This document shows positions 31,922-40,139 of a stretch of 64,000 bases of DNA, piece after piece. This DNA is from Mycolicibacterium duvalii (GTDB taxonomy: Bacteria > Actinomycetota > Actinomycetes > Mycobacteriales > Mycobacteriaceae). The notes below the pieces were generated by a model that had not been told where the DNA came from, made no database searches, and saw nothing but the letters and a program-made list of their open reading frames with translations. Position 1 is the stretch's first letter; each line of letters opens with the position of its first letter. The position numbers and the translations under genes were made by a program. The stretch is taken from positions 5,208,001-5,272,000 of the forward strand of contig NZ_AP022563.1 of the NCBI RefSeq assembly GCF_010726645.1. The letters are read 5' to 3'.

Positions 31922-33369
31922 GCCGCGGGCGGGGAATTCCGCTGCGGGTGGCGCTGGTGGCCGCCACCCTGCTCCTGGTGGCGTGCGGGCTTCTCGCCTC
32001 GGGCGTCGCGGTCACCACGATCATGCAGCACAGCCTGATGAACCGGGTCGACGCCGCCCTGCTCGACGCGTCCCAGGGCTGGGCCCAGGTGCCGGCGCAA
32101 TCCCTGCGGACCCCGATCGAGGACCCGAACCCGGCGCGCCCGCCGTCGGACTTCTACGTGCGCGCCGTCGACCCGGAGGGACGGGTCTGGGTCGCGATCA
32201 ACGACCGCTCGGCCGAGCCCGACCTGCCCGGCAATGACGTCGGTCGGGCGCCGGTCACCGTGGGCTCGGTGGACCATCCCGAGTTGCACTGGCGCGCGAT
32301 GACGGTGCGCGGCACGGGCGGCGAGCTGACGACGGTCGCCATGGATCTGGCCGACGTGAACTCCACGATGCGCTCGCTGGTCTACGCCCAGGTGGGCATC
32401 GGGGTGGCGGTGTTGTCGGTGCTCGGCGTCCTGGCCTACGCGGTGGTGCACCGCAGCCTGCGCCCGCTGGCCGAGGTCGAACAGACCGCCGCGGCGATCG
32501 CGTCGGGACAGCTGAACCGTCGCGTTCCCGAACGCGACCCCCGCACTGAGGTCGGCCGACTGTCCCTGGCGCTCAACGGGATGCTGGCCCAGATCCAACG
32601 GGCGCTGGCGTCGTCGGAAGCCTCAGCGCAGCAGGCGCGGACCTCCGAGGACCGGATGCGGCGGTTCATCACCGACGCCAGCCACGAGCTTCGCACACCG
32701 TTGACCACCATCCGCGGCTTCGCCGAGTTGTACCGCCAGGGCGCCGCCCGTGACGTCGAGATGCTGATGAGTCGCATCGAAAGCGAGTCGCGCCGAATGG
32801 GTTTGCTCGTCGAGGATCTACTGCTGCTGGCCCGGCTGGATGCCGCGCGACCCCTCGAGCAGCACCGGGTGGATCTCCTGACGTTGGCCACCGACGCCGT
32901 GCACGACGCGCAGTCCGTGGCGCCGAACCGCCCCATCCGCGTGGACGTGTTCGACGGACCCGGCACCCCGGAGGTGCTCGGCGACGAGGCACGGCTGCGG
33001 CAGGTGTTGTCGAACCTGGTGGCCAACGCGCTGCAGCACACGCCCGCGACCGCCGCGGTCACCGTTCGGGTCGGCACCGAGGACGACGCGGCGATCCTCG
33101 AGGTCCGCGACGAGGGGCCCGGGATGAGTGCCGAGGACGCGCACCGCGTGTTCGAGCGGTTCTACCGGGCGGACTCGTCGCGAGCCCGGACCAGCGGTGG
33201 GACGGGGTTGGGTCTGTCCATAGTCGACTCGCTGGTCTGGGCGCACGGCGGACGGGTCAGCGTCACCACCGCGCCCGGTCAGGGCAGCACGTTCCGGGTG
33301 ACGCTGCCCCGCATCAAGGATTCCAGCTCGCCGACGTCGGTTCCCGTCGGCTCAGGTCAGCTCGGCTAG
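31918..33369 (+). CDS. phoR: Sensor histidine kinase PhoR
   Basis: Membrane histidine kinase of 483 residues (about 485 in M. tuberculosis), partner of PhoP. Transmembrane segments lie at about 11-35 and 157-178 around an extracytoplasmic sensor of about 120 residues. HAMP follows at about 180-235, then the dimerisation domain with phosphorylated His256 in DASHELRTPLT. The ATPase domain shows N box NLVANALQH, DEGPGM and GGTGLGLSIV. GTG start overlapping the phoP stop. Its 3' end overlaps the convergent HIT gene by 18 bp. Confidence 0.95.
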   Translation: MSRGRGIPLRVALVAATLLLVACGLLASGVAVTTIMQHSLMNRVDAALLDASQGWAQVPAQSLRTPIEDPNPARPPSDFYVRAVDPEGRVWVAINDRSAEPDLPGNDVGRAPVTVGSVDHPELHWRAMTVRGTGGELTTVAMDLADVNSTMRSLVYAQVGIGVAVLSVLGVLAYAVVHRSLRPLAEVEQTAAAIASGQLNRRVPERDPRTEVGRLSLALNGMLAQIQRALASSEASAQQARTSEDRMRRFITDASHELRTPLTTIRGFAELYRQGAARDVEMLMSRIESESRRMGLLVEDLLLLARLDAARPLEQHRVDLLTLATDAVHDAQSVAPNRPIRVDVFDGPGTPEVLGDEARLRQVLSNLVANALQHTPATAAVTVRVGTEDDAAILEVRDEGPGMSAEDAHRVFERFYRADSSRARTSGGTGLGLSIVDSLVWAHGGRVSVTTAPGQGSTFRVTLPRIKDSSSPTSVPVGSGQLG

Positions 33370-33756
33370 CGCGGCCTTGATCCTGGCCTGCGCCTCGTCC
33401 AGCGACTCCGGCGTCGGGTTCGGGTCGACGTTGGCGAACCCGAAGTCCGACAGATGCCGGGCCGGGAAGACGTGCACGTGCAGATGCGGCACCTCCAGAC
33501 CGGCGATGATGACGCCTGACCGCTCGGTGTCGAAGGCCTTGCAGACGGCCTTGCCGATCAGCTGGGACACCTGCATGACGCGGGCGAACACCGCGGGCTC
33601 GATGTCCTGCCAGTTGTCGATCTCGGCGCGCGGCACCACCAGGGTGTGCCCCTGGGTCATCGGCTGGATGGTCAGGAACGCGACGATCTCGTCGTCCTCG
33701 TAGACGAAGCGCCCGGGCAGCTCGCGGTTGATGATCTTGGTGAAAACGGTCGCCAT
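33352..33756 (-). CDS. HIT-family nucleotide hydrolase/transferase
   Basis: Protein of 134 residues, the Rv0759c equivalent next to phoR. It has the N-terminal FTKIINRELPG typical of HINT-type proteins and the catalytic histidine triad HLHVHVFP near residue 98. HIT proteins hydrolyse or transfer nucleotidyl groups on small substrates such as AMP-lysine or Ap-type nucleotides; the specific substrate is unknown. ATG 33756 is preferred to 33789 because the family N-terminus starts there. It overlaps the 3' end of phoR on the opposite strand. Confidence 0.92.
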   Translation of the reverse strand: MATVFTKIINRELPGRFVYEDDEIVAFLTIQPMTQGHTLVVPRAEIDNWQDIEPAVFARVMQVSQLIGKAVCKAFDTERSGVIIAGLEVPHLHVHVFPARHLSDFGFANVDPNPTPESLDEAQARIKAALAELT

Positions 33757-33819
33757 GCCGTCGAGCATTCCAGGCCGCACCGGTCCCATCCAAGGGGCCC
33801 GTCGCTACGAAGTGCTCAC

Positions 33820-34011
33820 ATGGATGCCTATGAATTGAGTCAGCTGCTGTTGAACTCGCCGTTGTCTGCGGTGCCCGCCATCCTCATGGTGGTGCTGACC
33901 GTCTTGACGATGCGCTCGGTCGTCAAACGGGAGGAGGCGATGATTGCACGCCGCCGACCCGCCGGCGCTGATCGCGATGCGTATGTGAACCGGTGGCGTA
34001 CACCCGAATAA
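33820..34011 (+). CDS. Possible small membrane protein, 63 residues
   Basis: ATG at 33820 encodes a 63-residue peptide with one hydrophobic stretch (AVPAILMVVLTVLTM, about 17-31) followed by a basic region (VVKREEAMIARRR). It fills the gap between the HIT gene and the SDR exactly, stopping 7 bp before the convergent SDR stop. No clear ribosome site precedes it. It is plausibly a real single-pass membrane protein, but coding evidence is weak. Confidence 0.4.
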   Translation: MDAYELSQLLLNSPLSAVPAILMVVLTVLTMRSVVKREEAMIARRRPAGADRDAYVNRWRTPE

Positions 34012-34018
34012 CCCTGCG

Positions 34019-34780
34019 TCACAACCCGAACGAATACCCGCCGTTGACGCAGATCGTCTGGCCGGTGATCCACGAGCCGCCCTCCCCGGCGAGCATCAGG
34101 GCCAGTTCGGCGACGTCTTCGGGTACACCGGGCCGCCGGATCGCGTAGTTGCGCAGGATCTCCTTGGCCTGTGGTGACTCGGCTGCCTGCGCCCACAGCG
34201 GCTCGGTCAACGGGGTCCGCATCGTCCCGAGCGAGATGTTGTTGGCGGTGATGTTGAACCGGCCGTTCTCCAGCGCCACGGACCGCGTCAGCCCTGCGGC
34301 GCCCGCCTTGGCGGCTCCGTAGACCGCCCCGCCGCGGTCACCGGTGCGGCCGGCATCGGAGACCACGGTCAGGATGCGGCCCCACGCGTTGGCGATCATG
34401 GCGGGCAGGACGGCCCGGGTGCAGTGCAGCACGCCGTAGAGATTGACGCGAAGAAACGACTCCCAATCCGCCGGGTCGGTCTCGGCGAACATGGCCCGGC
34501 CGCCGAAACCGTCGGCGCCGGCGTTGCCCGCGTTGTTGATCAGCACGTCGACGGGACCCGCCTGCGCGACCGCGGCGACCACGGCCTCGTAGTCGCACAC
34601 GTCGAACGCCACCGGCACCGCCGCGCCGCCGGCGGCCTCGATCTCGTCGGCCACCAGCTCGGCGCGTTGCCGGTGCAGATCGTTGACCACGACCTCGGCG
34701 CCGGCTTCCGCGAACGCCAGCGCCAGCCCGCGGCCGACGCCCTGGCCCGCGCCGGTGATCAGGACGCGTCGAGATGTCAT
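34019..34780 (-). CDS. Short-chain dehydrogenase/reductase in P450 operon
   Basis: Classical SDR of 253 residues: TGAGQGVG (10-17), NNAGNAG (about 84-90), catalytic YGAAK (about 155) and CVNGGYS at the end. The Ser of the triad is in VVSDAGR. It is overlapped by the P450 gene stop (ATGA, 34777-34780) and is therefore co-translated with it, suggesting it oxidises the alcohol made by that P450. Substrate unknown. Confidence 0.9.
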   Translation of the reverse strand: MTSRRVLITGAGQGVGRGLALAFAEAGAEVVVNDLHRQRAELVADEIEAAGGAAVPVAFDVCDYEAVVAAVAQAGPVDVLINNAGNAGADGFGGRAMFAETDPADWESFLRVNLYGVLHCTRAVLPAMIANAWGRILTVVSDAGRTGDRGGAVYGAAKAGAAGLTRSVALENGRFNITANNISLGTMRTPLTEPLWAQAAESPQAKEILRNYAIRRPGVPEDVAELALMLAGEGGSWITGQTICVNGGYSFGL

Positions 34781-36057
34781 CCGGCAGCGGTGAATTCGAT
34801 CTGCAACTCGGTCAGACCCCGTAGCAGGAAGGTCGGGTCGTAGGCGAAGCGATGCGCTCCGGCGGGCCCGTGCACCGATTCGTCGAGATGGATCTCGGTG
34901 GTGCGGTCCAGCCACCGCCGCACGGTGATCTGCCCCTCGACCCGGGCCAGCGGCGCCCCCGCGCAGGTGTGGATGCCCCGGCCGAACGCGATGTGCTCGC
35001 GGACGTTGCCGCGTTCCGGGCGGAAGGTGTGGGGATCGTCGAACTTGCGCGGATCCCTGTTGGCTGCACCGAGGCACAACATCACGATGGTCCCCGCCTT
35101 CAGGTGCACGCCACCGAGCGTGGTGGTCTTGCGCACCAACCGGAAGTCCACCTTGGTGGGGGAGTGCATCCGCAGCGACTCTTCGATGAACGTCGGGATC
35201 CGGTCCGGATGCTCACGCAGAAGCCGCTGGTGCTCAGGCTGTTCGGCGAGTGTCTTGATGGCCGCGCTCAACAGCTTGGTGACGGTCTCCTGGCCCGCCG
35301 CGAACAGGAACGTCGCGGGCTTGACCACCTCGATGAGTTCGGGCGTCGAACCGTCGGGGTACACCGCGGTCGCCATCCCCGAGAGCACGTCACCGCGCGG
35401 CTCGTGACGGCGCTCGGCGAGATAGCCGGCGAACTTGTCGTCGAGGTACTGCAGCGGGTCCGACCCCACCGGCTCCCCGTCGAGTGCACCCACCCGCGCG
35501 CCGTCCGGCTGCTCGGCGCCCAGAGCCGCCAGGAACTCCGGCCGGTCCTGCTCCGGGACGCCCAGCAGGTCGATGATCGCCGATGTGGCAAAGGGTTTGG
35601 CGTACTCCGACAGGAACTCGCAGCGGCCATTCCCGATCACCCGGTCGATCTGGCTGTCGACCAACTGCCACATGAATTCCTCGTTCTCCTTGAGGCGCCG
35701 CGGCGTCAACAGCTTGTTCAACAGCGACCGGGCCCGCTCATGGGCGGGCGGGTCCATCACCACCATGTGCTCGTAGATCGGGAACAGGTGCCGGTGCGCC
35801 TCGATCTGCTCGGTGATGTCATCCCCTTCCGGGATGAACGGCAGCGGCGGGAACGGCCCGCCGATCGCGTTGACCGCAGAGAACGAGTCATGGTCCTTGA
35901 ATGCGGCCAGGACTTCCTGATATCCGGTGACGGCGACGACACCGTAGTGCGGTTCGCGGTACACCGGGTTCTGCTCGCGCAGGCTGTCCCAGTAGGCGTA
36001 GGGATCCTGGCTCAGCGCGTAGTCGGAGAAGAAATCCACCGATGCGAGGTCGGTCAT
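34777..36057 (-). CDS. Cytochrome P450 (family not assigned)
   Basis: Soluble P450 of 426 residues. The I-helix oxygen-binding motif is AAGQETVTK, the K-helix is EESLR, and the heme-binding loop is FGRGIHTCAGAPLA with Cys as axial ligand. The substrate-access region contains NAIGGPFPPLPFIPEGDD. It is divergent from the TetR gene, with a 20-bp palindrome between them, and overlaps the downstream SDR gene. I do not recall it at this place in M. tuberculosis. Reductase partners could be one of the two ferredoxins in the window, but no dedicated ferredoxin adjoins it. Confidence 0.93.
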   Translation of the reverse strand: MTDLASVDFFSDYALSQDPYAYWDSLREQNPVYREPHYGVVAVTGYQEVLAAFKDHDSFSAVNAIGGPFPPLPFIPEGDDITEQIEAHRHLFPIYEHMVVMDPPAHERARSLLNKLLTPRRLKENEEFMWQLVDSQIDRVIGNGRCEFLSEYAKPFATSAIIDLLGVPEQDRPEFLAALGAEQPDGARVGALDGEPVGSDPLQYLDDKFAGYLAERRHEPRGDVLSGMATAVYPDGSTPELIEVVKPATFLFAAGQETVTKLLSAAIKTLAEQPEHQRLLREHPDRIPTFIEESLRMHSPTKVDFRLVRKTTTLGGVHLKAGTIVMLCLGAANRDPRKFDDPHTFRPERGNVREHIAFGRGIHTCAGAPLARVEGQITVRRWLDRTTEIHLDESVHGPAGAHRFAYDPTFLLRGLTELQIEFTAAG

Positions 36058-36079
36058 CAGAGCAGCCGTCCTTTCGCTT

Positions 36080-36099
36080 GCCTGATCGATCGATCAGGC
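36080..36099. promoter_or_regulatory. 20-bp perfect palindrome, probable TetR operator
   Basis: GCCTGATCGATCGATCAGGC is a perfect inverted repeat in the 56-bp gap between the P450 and TetR genes. It sits just upstream of TAGACT (36103-36108), a good -10 hexamer for the TetR gene, and 23 bp from the P450 start. Autorepression by the adjacent TetR protein and control of the P450-SDR pair is the simplest reading. Confidence 0.75.
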
Positions 36100-36113
36100 T
36101 GCTAGACTGCGCC

Positions 36114-36704
36114 ATGCTTACCACGGTGGCTGAGGCACGGTCAAGCAACAACGCACGCCGGCGACTCATCGAGGCCACGGCGAAGGTCATGCGCGACGAG
36201 GGTTACGCCGCAGCGACATCGCGGCGGGTGGCCGCCGAGGCCGGCGTCAAGCAGGCGTTGGTCTACTACTACTTCCCGACCATGGACGACTTGTTCGTCG
36301 AGGTACTGCGCACCGGGGCGGAGAGCTCTCTCGAGCACATGCGCAAGGCGCTGACCAATGACGATCCGCTGCGAGCGCTGTGGCTGATCAACAGCGAAGC
36401 CCAGCGGACCGGGCTGAACACCGAGTTCATGGCGCTGGCCAATCATCGCAAGGCGATCCGCGTCGAGCTGAGGGCTTACGCCGAGCGGGTACGCGACATC
36501 GAGACCGCAGCCGTCACGGTCGCGCTGCGCGCCAACGGCGTTGATCTGCAACAGCATCCGCCCGTGGTGATCTCGATGCTGATCGCCCAGATCGCCCGAA
36601 GCCTGTGCAACGAGAGCGCCGTCGGTGTCACCCTCGGCCACGACGAGATGCGCGCCTACGTCGACCGCCTGCTCGGACAGCTGGGTTCCTCGACCCACGG
36701 TTGA
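36114..36704 (+). CDS. TetR-family regulator of the P450/SDR unit
   Basis: Regulator of 196 residues with a TetR N-terminal helix-turn-helix (RRRLIEATAKVMRDEGY, ATSRRVAAEAGVKQALVYYYF, about 14-56) and an all-helical ligand domain. The ATG at 36114 lies 5 nt after a TAGACT -10 box, so its mRNA is probably leaderless. It is divergent from the P450-SDR operon and precedes a mycofactocin-type SDR that has a related palindrome. It likely senses the pathway substrate. Confidence 0.9.
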   Translation: MLTTVAEARSSNNARRRLIEATAKVMRDEGYAAATSRRVAAEAGVKQALVYYYFPTMDDLFVEVLRTGAESSLEHMRKALTNDDPLRALWLINSEAQRTGLNTEFMALANHRKAIRVELRAYAERVRDIETAAVTVALRANGVDLQQHPPVVISMLIAQIARSLCNESAVGVTLGHDEMRAYVDRLLGQLGSSTHG

Positions 36705-36737
36705 CAGCTTCGGTGATCGGTGTCACGCTCCTGATCG

Positions 36738-36755
36738 ATCGACCAAACGGTCGAT
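36738..36755. promoter_or_regulatory. Inverted repeat upstream of mycofactocin-type SDR
   Basis: ATCGACC-AAAC-GGTCGAT is a 7+4+7 dyad, immediately preceded by CTGATCG, so that CTGATCGATCGA is shared with the palindrome at 36080-36099. It lies 24 bp before the SDR start. The same TetR protein may bind both sites. Confidence 0.5.
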
Positions 36756-36779
36756 GTCGGGCTGGATGTGAGGTGGCAT

Positions 36780-37619
36780 ATGGGTGGTCGGGTCGACGGC
36801 AAGGTCGCGTTCATCACGGGCGCGGCGCGTGGGCAGGGGCGCAGCCATGCGGTGCGCCTGGCCGAAGAGGGCGCGGACATCATCGCGATCGACGTCTGCG
36901 GGCCGATCAGCAGCAACACCGAGATTCCGCCGGCCACACCGGACGATCTGGCACAGACCGTCGACCTGGTGAAGGGCACGGGCCGGCGGATCGTCGCTAC
37001 CGAGGTCGACGTGCGCGACTTCGCGGCCGTCAAGAACGCGGTCGACTCCGGCGTGGAGCACCTGGGCCGGCTCGACATCGTGGTGGCCAACGCCGGAATC
37101 GGCAACGGCGGGCAGACACTGGACCGCACCAGTGAAGAAGACTGGACCGACATGATCGACGTCAACCTCTCCGGCGTCTGGAAGTCGGTTAAAGCTGCAG
37201 TCCCGCATCTGCTTTCCGGTGGACGCGGTGGATCTATCATTCTGACGAGCTCGGTCGGCGGGCTCAAGCCGTATCCGCACACTGGTCATTACATCGCCGC
37301 CAAGCACGGCGTGATCGGCCTGATGCGCACCTTCGCCGTCGAACTCGGCCAGCACTCGATCCGGGTCAACGCGGTCTGCCCGACCAACGTGAACACGCCG
37401 CTGTTCATGAACGAAGGCACGATGAAACTGTTCCGGCCCGACCTGGAGAACCCGGGTCCCGACGATCTGGCGGTGGCCGCGCAGTTCATGCACGTGCTGC
37501 CGGTCGGCTGGGTCGAGCCCGTCGACATCAGCAACGCCGTGCTGTTCCTGGCCTCCGACGAGGCCCGGTACATCACGGGTCTGCCGGTCACCGTCGACGC
37601 CGGCAGCATGCTCAAATAG
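36780..37619 (+). CDS. Mycofactocin-coupled short-chain dehydrogenase
   Basis: SDR of 279 residues with the hallmark N-terminus of the mycofactocin-dependent SDR family (GKVAFITGAARGQGRSHAV) and the extra segment after the second strand (VCGPISSNTEIPPATPDD). NAG occurs in VANAGIGN; the triad uses Ser in TSSVGG and YIAAK. In this family NAD is held tightly and reoxidised through mycofactocin, so the enzyme would feed electrons from a secondary alcohol into that pool. ATG 36780 follows GAGG. It lies 75 bp after the TetR gene and converges on another SDR with a 6-bp gap. Confidence 0.9.
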   Translation: MGGRVDGKVAFITGAARGQGRSHAVRLAEEGADIIAIDVCGPISSNTEIPPATPDDLAQTVDLVKGTGRRIVATEVDVRDFAAVKNAVDSGVEHLGRLDIVVANAGIGNGGQTLDRTSEEDWTDMIDVNLSGVWKSVKAAVPHLLSGGRGGSIILTSSVGGLKPYPHTGHYIAAKHGVIGLMRTFAVELGQHSIRVNAVCPTNVNTPLFMNEGTMKLFRPDLENPGPDDLAVAAQFMHVLPVGWVEPVDISNAVLFLASDEARYITGLPVTVDAGSMLK

Positions 37620-37625
37620 CGGCGC

Positions 37626-38486
37626 TCACCCGACCTGGGCCGCGATCTCCTCGGCAGTCCACGGCGGTTGGTCGTCGTGACTGCGGTAGGCCACGAGCGA
37701 CGGGGTCTGCCGGTCGAAACGGCCGACGAAACCCCCGGCGGCGATGAAGATCTGACCGGTCACGTGTCGGGCGAGATCGCTGACCAGGTAGGTGTACGTC
37801 GGGGCTGCGTACTCCGGCGGGGCGGCGTCGCGCGCTCCCTGGTAGCTGACGTCGTCGAGCAGGCCGCGTCGGTGCAGCGCGGCGATGTGCGCCTCGTACT
37901 CCGCTCCGGAGGACAGCCGCGTCTTGGCGCCGGGACACACCACGTTGGCACGCACACCGTGCTCGGCGAGTTCGGCGGCGATCGCCAGGGTCAGGCTGTT
38001 CACCGCGCCTTTGCCGGCGGGATATCCGGTGCCGCCGTAATCTCCCAGGAACGCAAAGGAACTGGTGTTCACGATCGCGCCGGAACCCTGCCGCACCATC
38101 CGCGGTGCCGCTGCCCGACAGGTCTGGAAGACCGTGCCCAGGTGGGCGTTCAGAAGTTCCTGGAACTGCGCGGTGGTGACGTTGAGGATCGACGAACCGG
38201 CCGGCTCGGCGGTGCCGGCGCAGTTGACCAGGATGTCGATGGAACCGAACGCCCCGACGCAGGCGTCGATCAGGGCGTCGGCGACCGCGGGCTCCGACGG
38301 GGATCCGGGATGGGCGACCGCACCCGGAATGCGTTCGGCCGCTTCCCGGGCCGCGTCGGCGTCGCGTCCGTTGACCACCACACCGGCACCTCGGGCGGCC
38401 AGCAGTTCAGCGACTGCGCGACCGATTCCGCGGGTGCCGCCGACGACGACCGCACCCCGGCCGGACAGCAGGTCGCTACTGGTCAC
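37626..38486 (-). CDS. Short-chain dehydrogenase/reductase
   Basis: SDR of 286 residues with GGTRGIG (about 16-22), NCAG, Ser in NTSSFAF and catalytic YPAGK. The C-terminal tail after the core (RFDRQTPSLVAYRSHDDQPPWTAEEIAAQVG) is longer than usual and resembles the tails of HSD17B4-type acyl-CoA SDRs. GTG start at 38486, overlapping the preceding NTF2-like gene by 11 bp, so it appears to be the last gene of the leftward adhB operon here. Substrate not known. Confidence 0.88.
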   Translation of the reverse strand: MTSSDLLSGRGAVVVGGTRGIGRAVAELLAARGAGVVVNGRDADAAREAAERIPGAVAHPGSPSEPAVADALIDACVGAFGSIDILVNCAGTAEPAGSSILNVTTAQFQELLNAHLGTVFQTCRAAAPRMVRQGSGAIVNTSSFAFLGDYGGTGYPAGKGAVNSLTLAIAAELAEHGVRANVVCPGAKTRLSSGAEYEAHIAALHRRGLLDDVSYQGARDAAPPEYAAPTYTYLVSDLARHVTGQIFIAAGGFVGRFDRQTPSLVAYRSHDDQPPWTAEEIAAQVG

Positions 38487-38907
38487 CGTCGGGCTGGCTG
38501 AACGTCATCGCGTCCATGTTCCAGTAGCCGCGCAGATTGGTGATCAGGCCCTCGTCGTTGACGCGGTAGGTGAACACGCCCCGCACCGTCGCCACGAAGC
38601 CGTTCGGGAACGTGGTTTCCAGTACCAGGATGTAGGCAATCTCCGTCGGACTGCTCGACGGGAACGTCTCCTCGCAGGTCACCCGCAACTGGTTGGGGCC
38701 GATGTTGGCGTCATAGAACGCCGCCACGGCCTCCTTGCCGCGCACGCCGGTGCCGTCGGGGTTGGTGACGGCCTCACCGATCGGGTCCTCGATGACGATC
38801 TCGTCGCTCATCAGGGCCAGCCAGCCCTCGCGGTCACCGGTTTGGACGCAGCGCCACGAATTCCGTGACGCCGCGACCACCGGGCTCAGTTGCGCCGTGT
38901 CGGTCAC
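38476..38907 (-). CDS. NTF2/ketosteroid-isomerase-like protein (Rv0760c equivalent)
   Basis: SnoaL-like protein of 143 residues with a cone-shaped NTF2 fold pattern: helix NSWRCVQTGDREGWLALM, EDPIGEAVTNPDG, and beta strands ending in VFTYRVNDEGLITNLRGYW. M. tuberculosis Rv0760c has this fold and resembles ketosteroid isomerases. GTG start at 38907, 5 bp after the adhB stop. Its place behind cyp51 and adhB suggests handling of a steroid or similar ligand; catalytic activity is unproven. Confidence 0.85.
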   Translation of the reverse strand: MTDTAQLSPVVAASRNSWRCVQTGDREGWLALMSDEIVIEDPIGEAVTNPDGTGVRGKEAVAAFYDANIGPNQLRVTCEETFPSSSPTEIAYILVLETTFPNGFVATVRGVFTYRVNDEGLITNLRGYWNMDAMTFSQPDGDQ

Positions 38908-38912
38908 AGGAG

Positions 38913-40046
38913 TTACCGGTCGGCGTCGGTGTAGCGGATGACTCCGCGGATGTTCTTGCCGTCCAGCATGTCCCGGTAGCCCTCGTTGATCTGCTCGAGC
39001 TTGTACTGCCGGGTCACCATGTCGTCGAGGTTGAGCCTGCCGGCCTTGTACATCGACAGCAGCTGCGGGATGTCGAAGTGCGGGTTGCCGCCACCGAAGA
39101 TGGTGCCCTGCAGGTTCTTCTGCAGCAGCGTCAGCATCGACAGATTCAGCGTCACGTCCGAGCTGGCCATGTTGGCCACGGCGGTGACCACACACGTACC
39201 GCCCTTGGCCGTGATGTTGAGGTAGTTGTCGATCTCCTCGCCCTTGAGCTCGCCGGTCGTGATGATGGTCTTCGACGCCATCCGGCCCTGGGTGATCTCG
39301 CCGACGCCCATCATCGCGCTGACGATGTCCGGGTAGGCGTGGGTCGCGCCGAACTTCAGCGCCTGGTCGCGCTTCCACTCGACCGGGTCGATCGCGAAGA
39401 TGTTGCGGGCGCCGGCGTTGAGGGCCCCCTGCAACGCGCCCATGCCGACGCCGCCGATGCCGGCGATGACGACGTCGTCGCCCGGACGGACGTCAGCGCT
39501 GCGAACCGCCGACCCGTAGCCGGTGGTCACACCGCAGCCGACGAGGCAGGCCACCTCGAACGGGATGGACGGATCGATCTTCACCACCGAGCTCTTGTGC
39601 ACGACCATGTACGGGCTGAAGGTGCCGAGCAGGGTCATCGGGATGACCGGGGTGCCGTCCTTGACCGCGTGGATGCGGTGGGTGTTGTCCGACACCGCGG
39701 TGCCCTGCAGCAGCATCGCGCCCAGGTCGCACAGGTTGCGCATGCCGGCCTGACAGGACGGGCACGACCCGCACGACGGGATGAAGGACAGCACCACGTG
39801 GTCACCGGGCTCGAGGCCCTCGACACCCGGTCCGACCTCGGTGACGATGCCGGCGCCCTCGTGGCCGCCGAGGACCGGGAAGCCCGCCATCGGGATGTCT
39901 CCGGTGACCAGATGGTGGTCCGAATGGCACATGCCCGAGGCTTCCATCTGGATCTTGACCTCGTCCTTGACGGGGTCGCCGATCTCGATCTCCTCGATCG
40001 ACCACGGCTGGTTGAACTCCCAGATCAGAGCGCCTTTGGTCTTCAT
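38913..40046 (-). CDS. adhB: Zinc alcohol dehydrogenase AdhB, NDMA-dependent type
   Basis: Medium-chain alcohol dehydrogenase of 377 residues (Rv0761c type). Catalytic zinc ligands are in GMCHSDHH and GHEGAG; the structural zinc lobe is CGSCPSCQAGMRNLC; the cofactor motif is GIGGVGMGALQGA. The sequence fits the nicotinoprotein NDMA-dependent alcohol dehydrogenase family that is associated with mycofactocin. AGGAG precedes the ATG. It has its own 93-bp upstream gap holding a strong inverted repeat, so it may be controlled apart from the cyp51 genes. The two following genes overlap or lie within 5 bp. Confidence 0.9.
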   Translation of the reverse strand: MKTKGALIWEFNQPWSIEEIEIGDPVKDEVKIQMEASGMCHSDHHLVTGDIPMAGFPVLGGHEGAGIVTEVGPGVEGLEPGDHVVLSFIPSCGSCPSCQAGMRNLCDLGAMLLQGTAVSDNTHRIHAVKDGTPVIPMTLLGTFSPYMVVHKSSVVKIDPSIPFEVACLVGCGVTTGYGSAVRSADVRPGDDVVIAGIGGVGMGALQGALNAGARNIFAIDPVEWKRDQALKFGATHAYPDIVSAMMGVGEITQGRMASKTIITTGELKGEEIDNYLNITAKGGTCVVTAVANMASSDVTLNLSMLTLLQKNLQGTIFGGGNPHFDIPQLLSMYKAGRLNLDDMVTRQYKLEQINEGYRDMLDGKNIRGVIRYTDADR

Positions 40047-40060
40047 ATCTCCTGCTTTCG

Positions 40061-40096
40061 ACTAGAGCCTCTGGTGACCAGACTAGAGGCTCTAGT
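40061..40096. promoter_or_regulatory. Tandem palindromic operator upstream of adhB
   Basis: ACTAGAGCCTCT (40061-40072) and AGAGGCTCTAGT (40085-40096) form a perfect 12-bp inverted repeat. ACTAGAG also recurs as a direct repeat 21 bp apart (40061 and 40082), and CTAGAGGCTCTAG is itself palindromic. The array begins 15 bp before the adhB ATG. This looks like two adjacent binding sites for a dimeric repressor on the same DNA face. Confidence 0.65.
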
Positions 40097-40139
40097 TAGC
40101 CACATCACAAGCCCCCCAAGCAACCGCTTGGTGGTGTGC

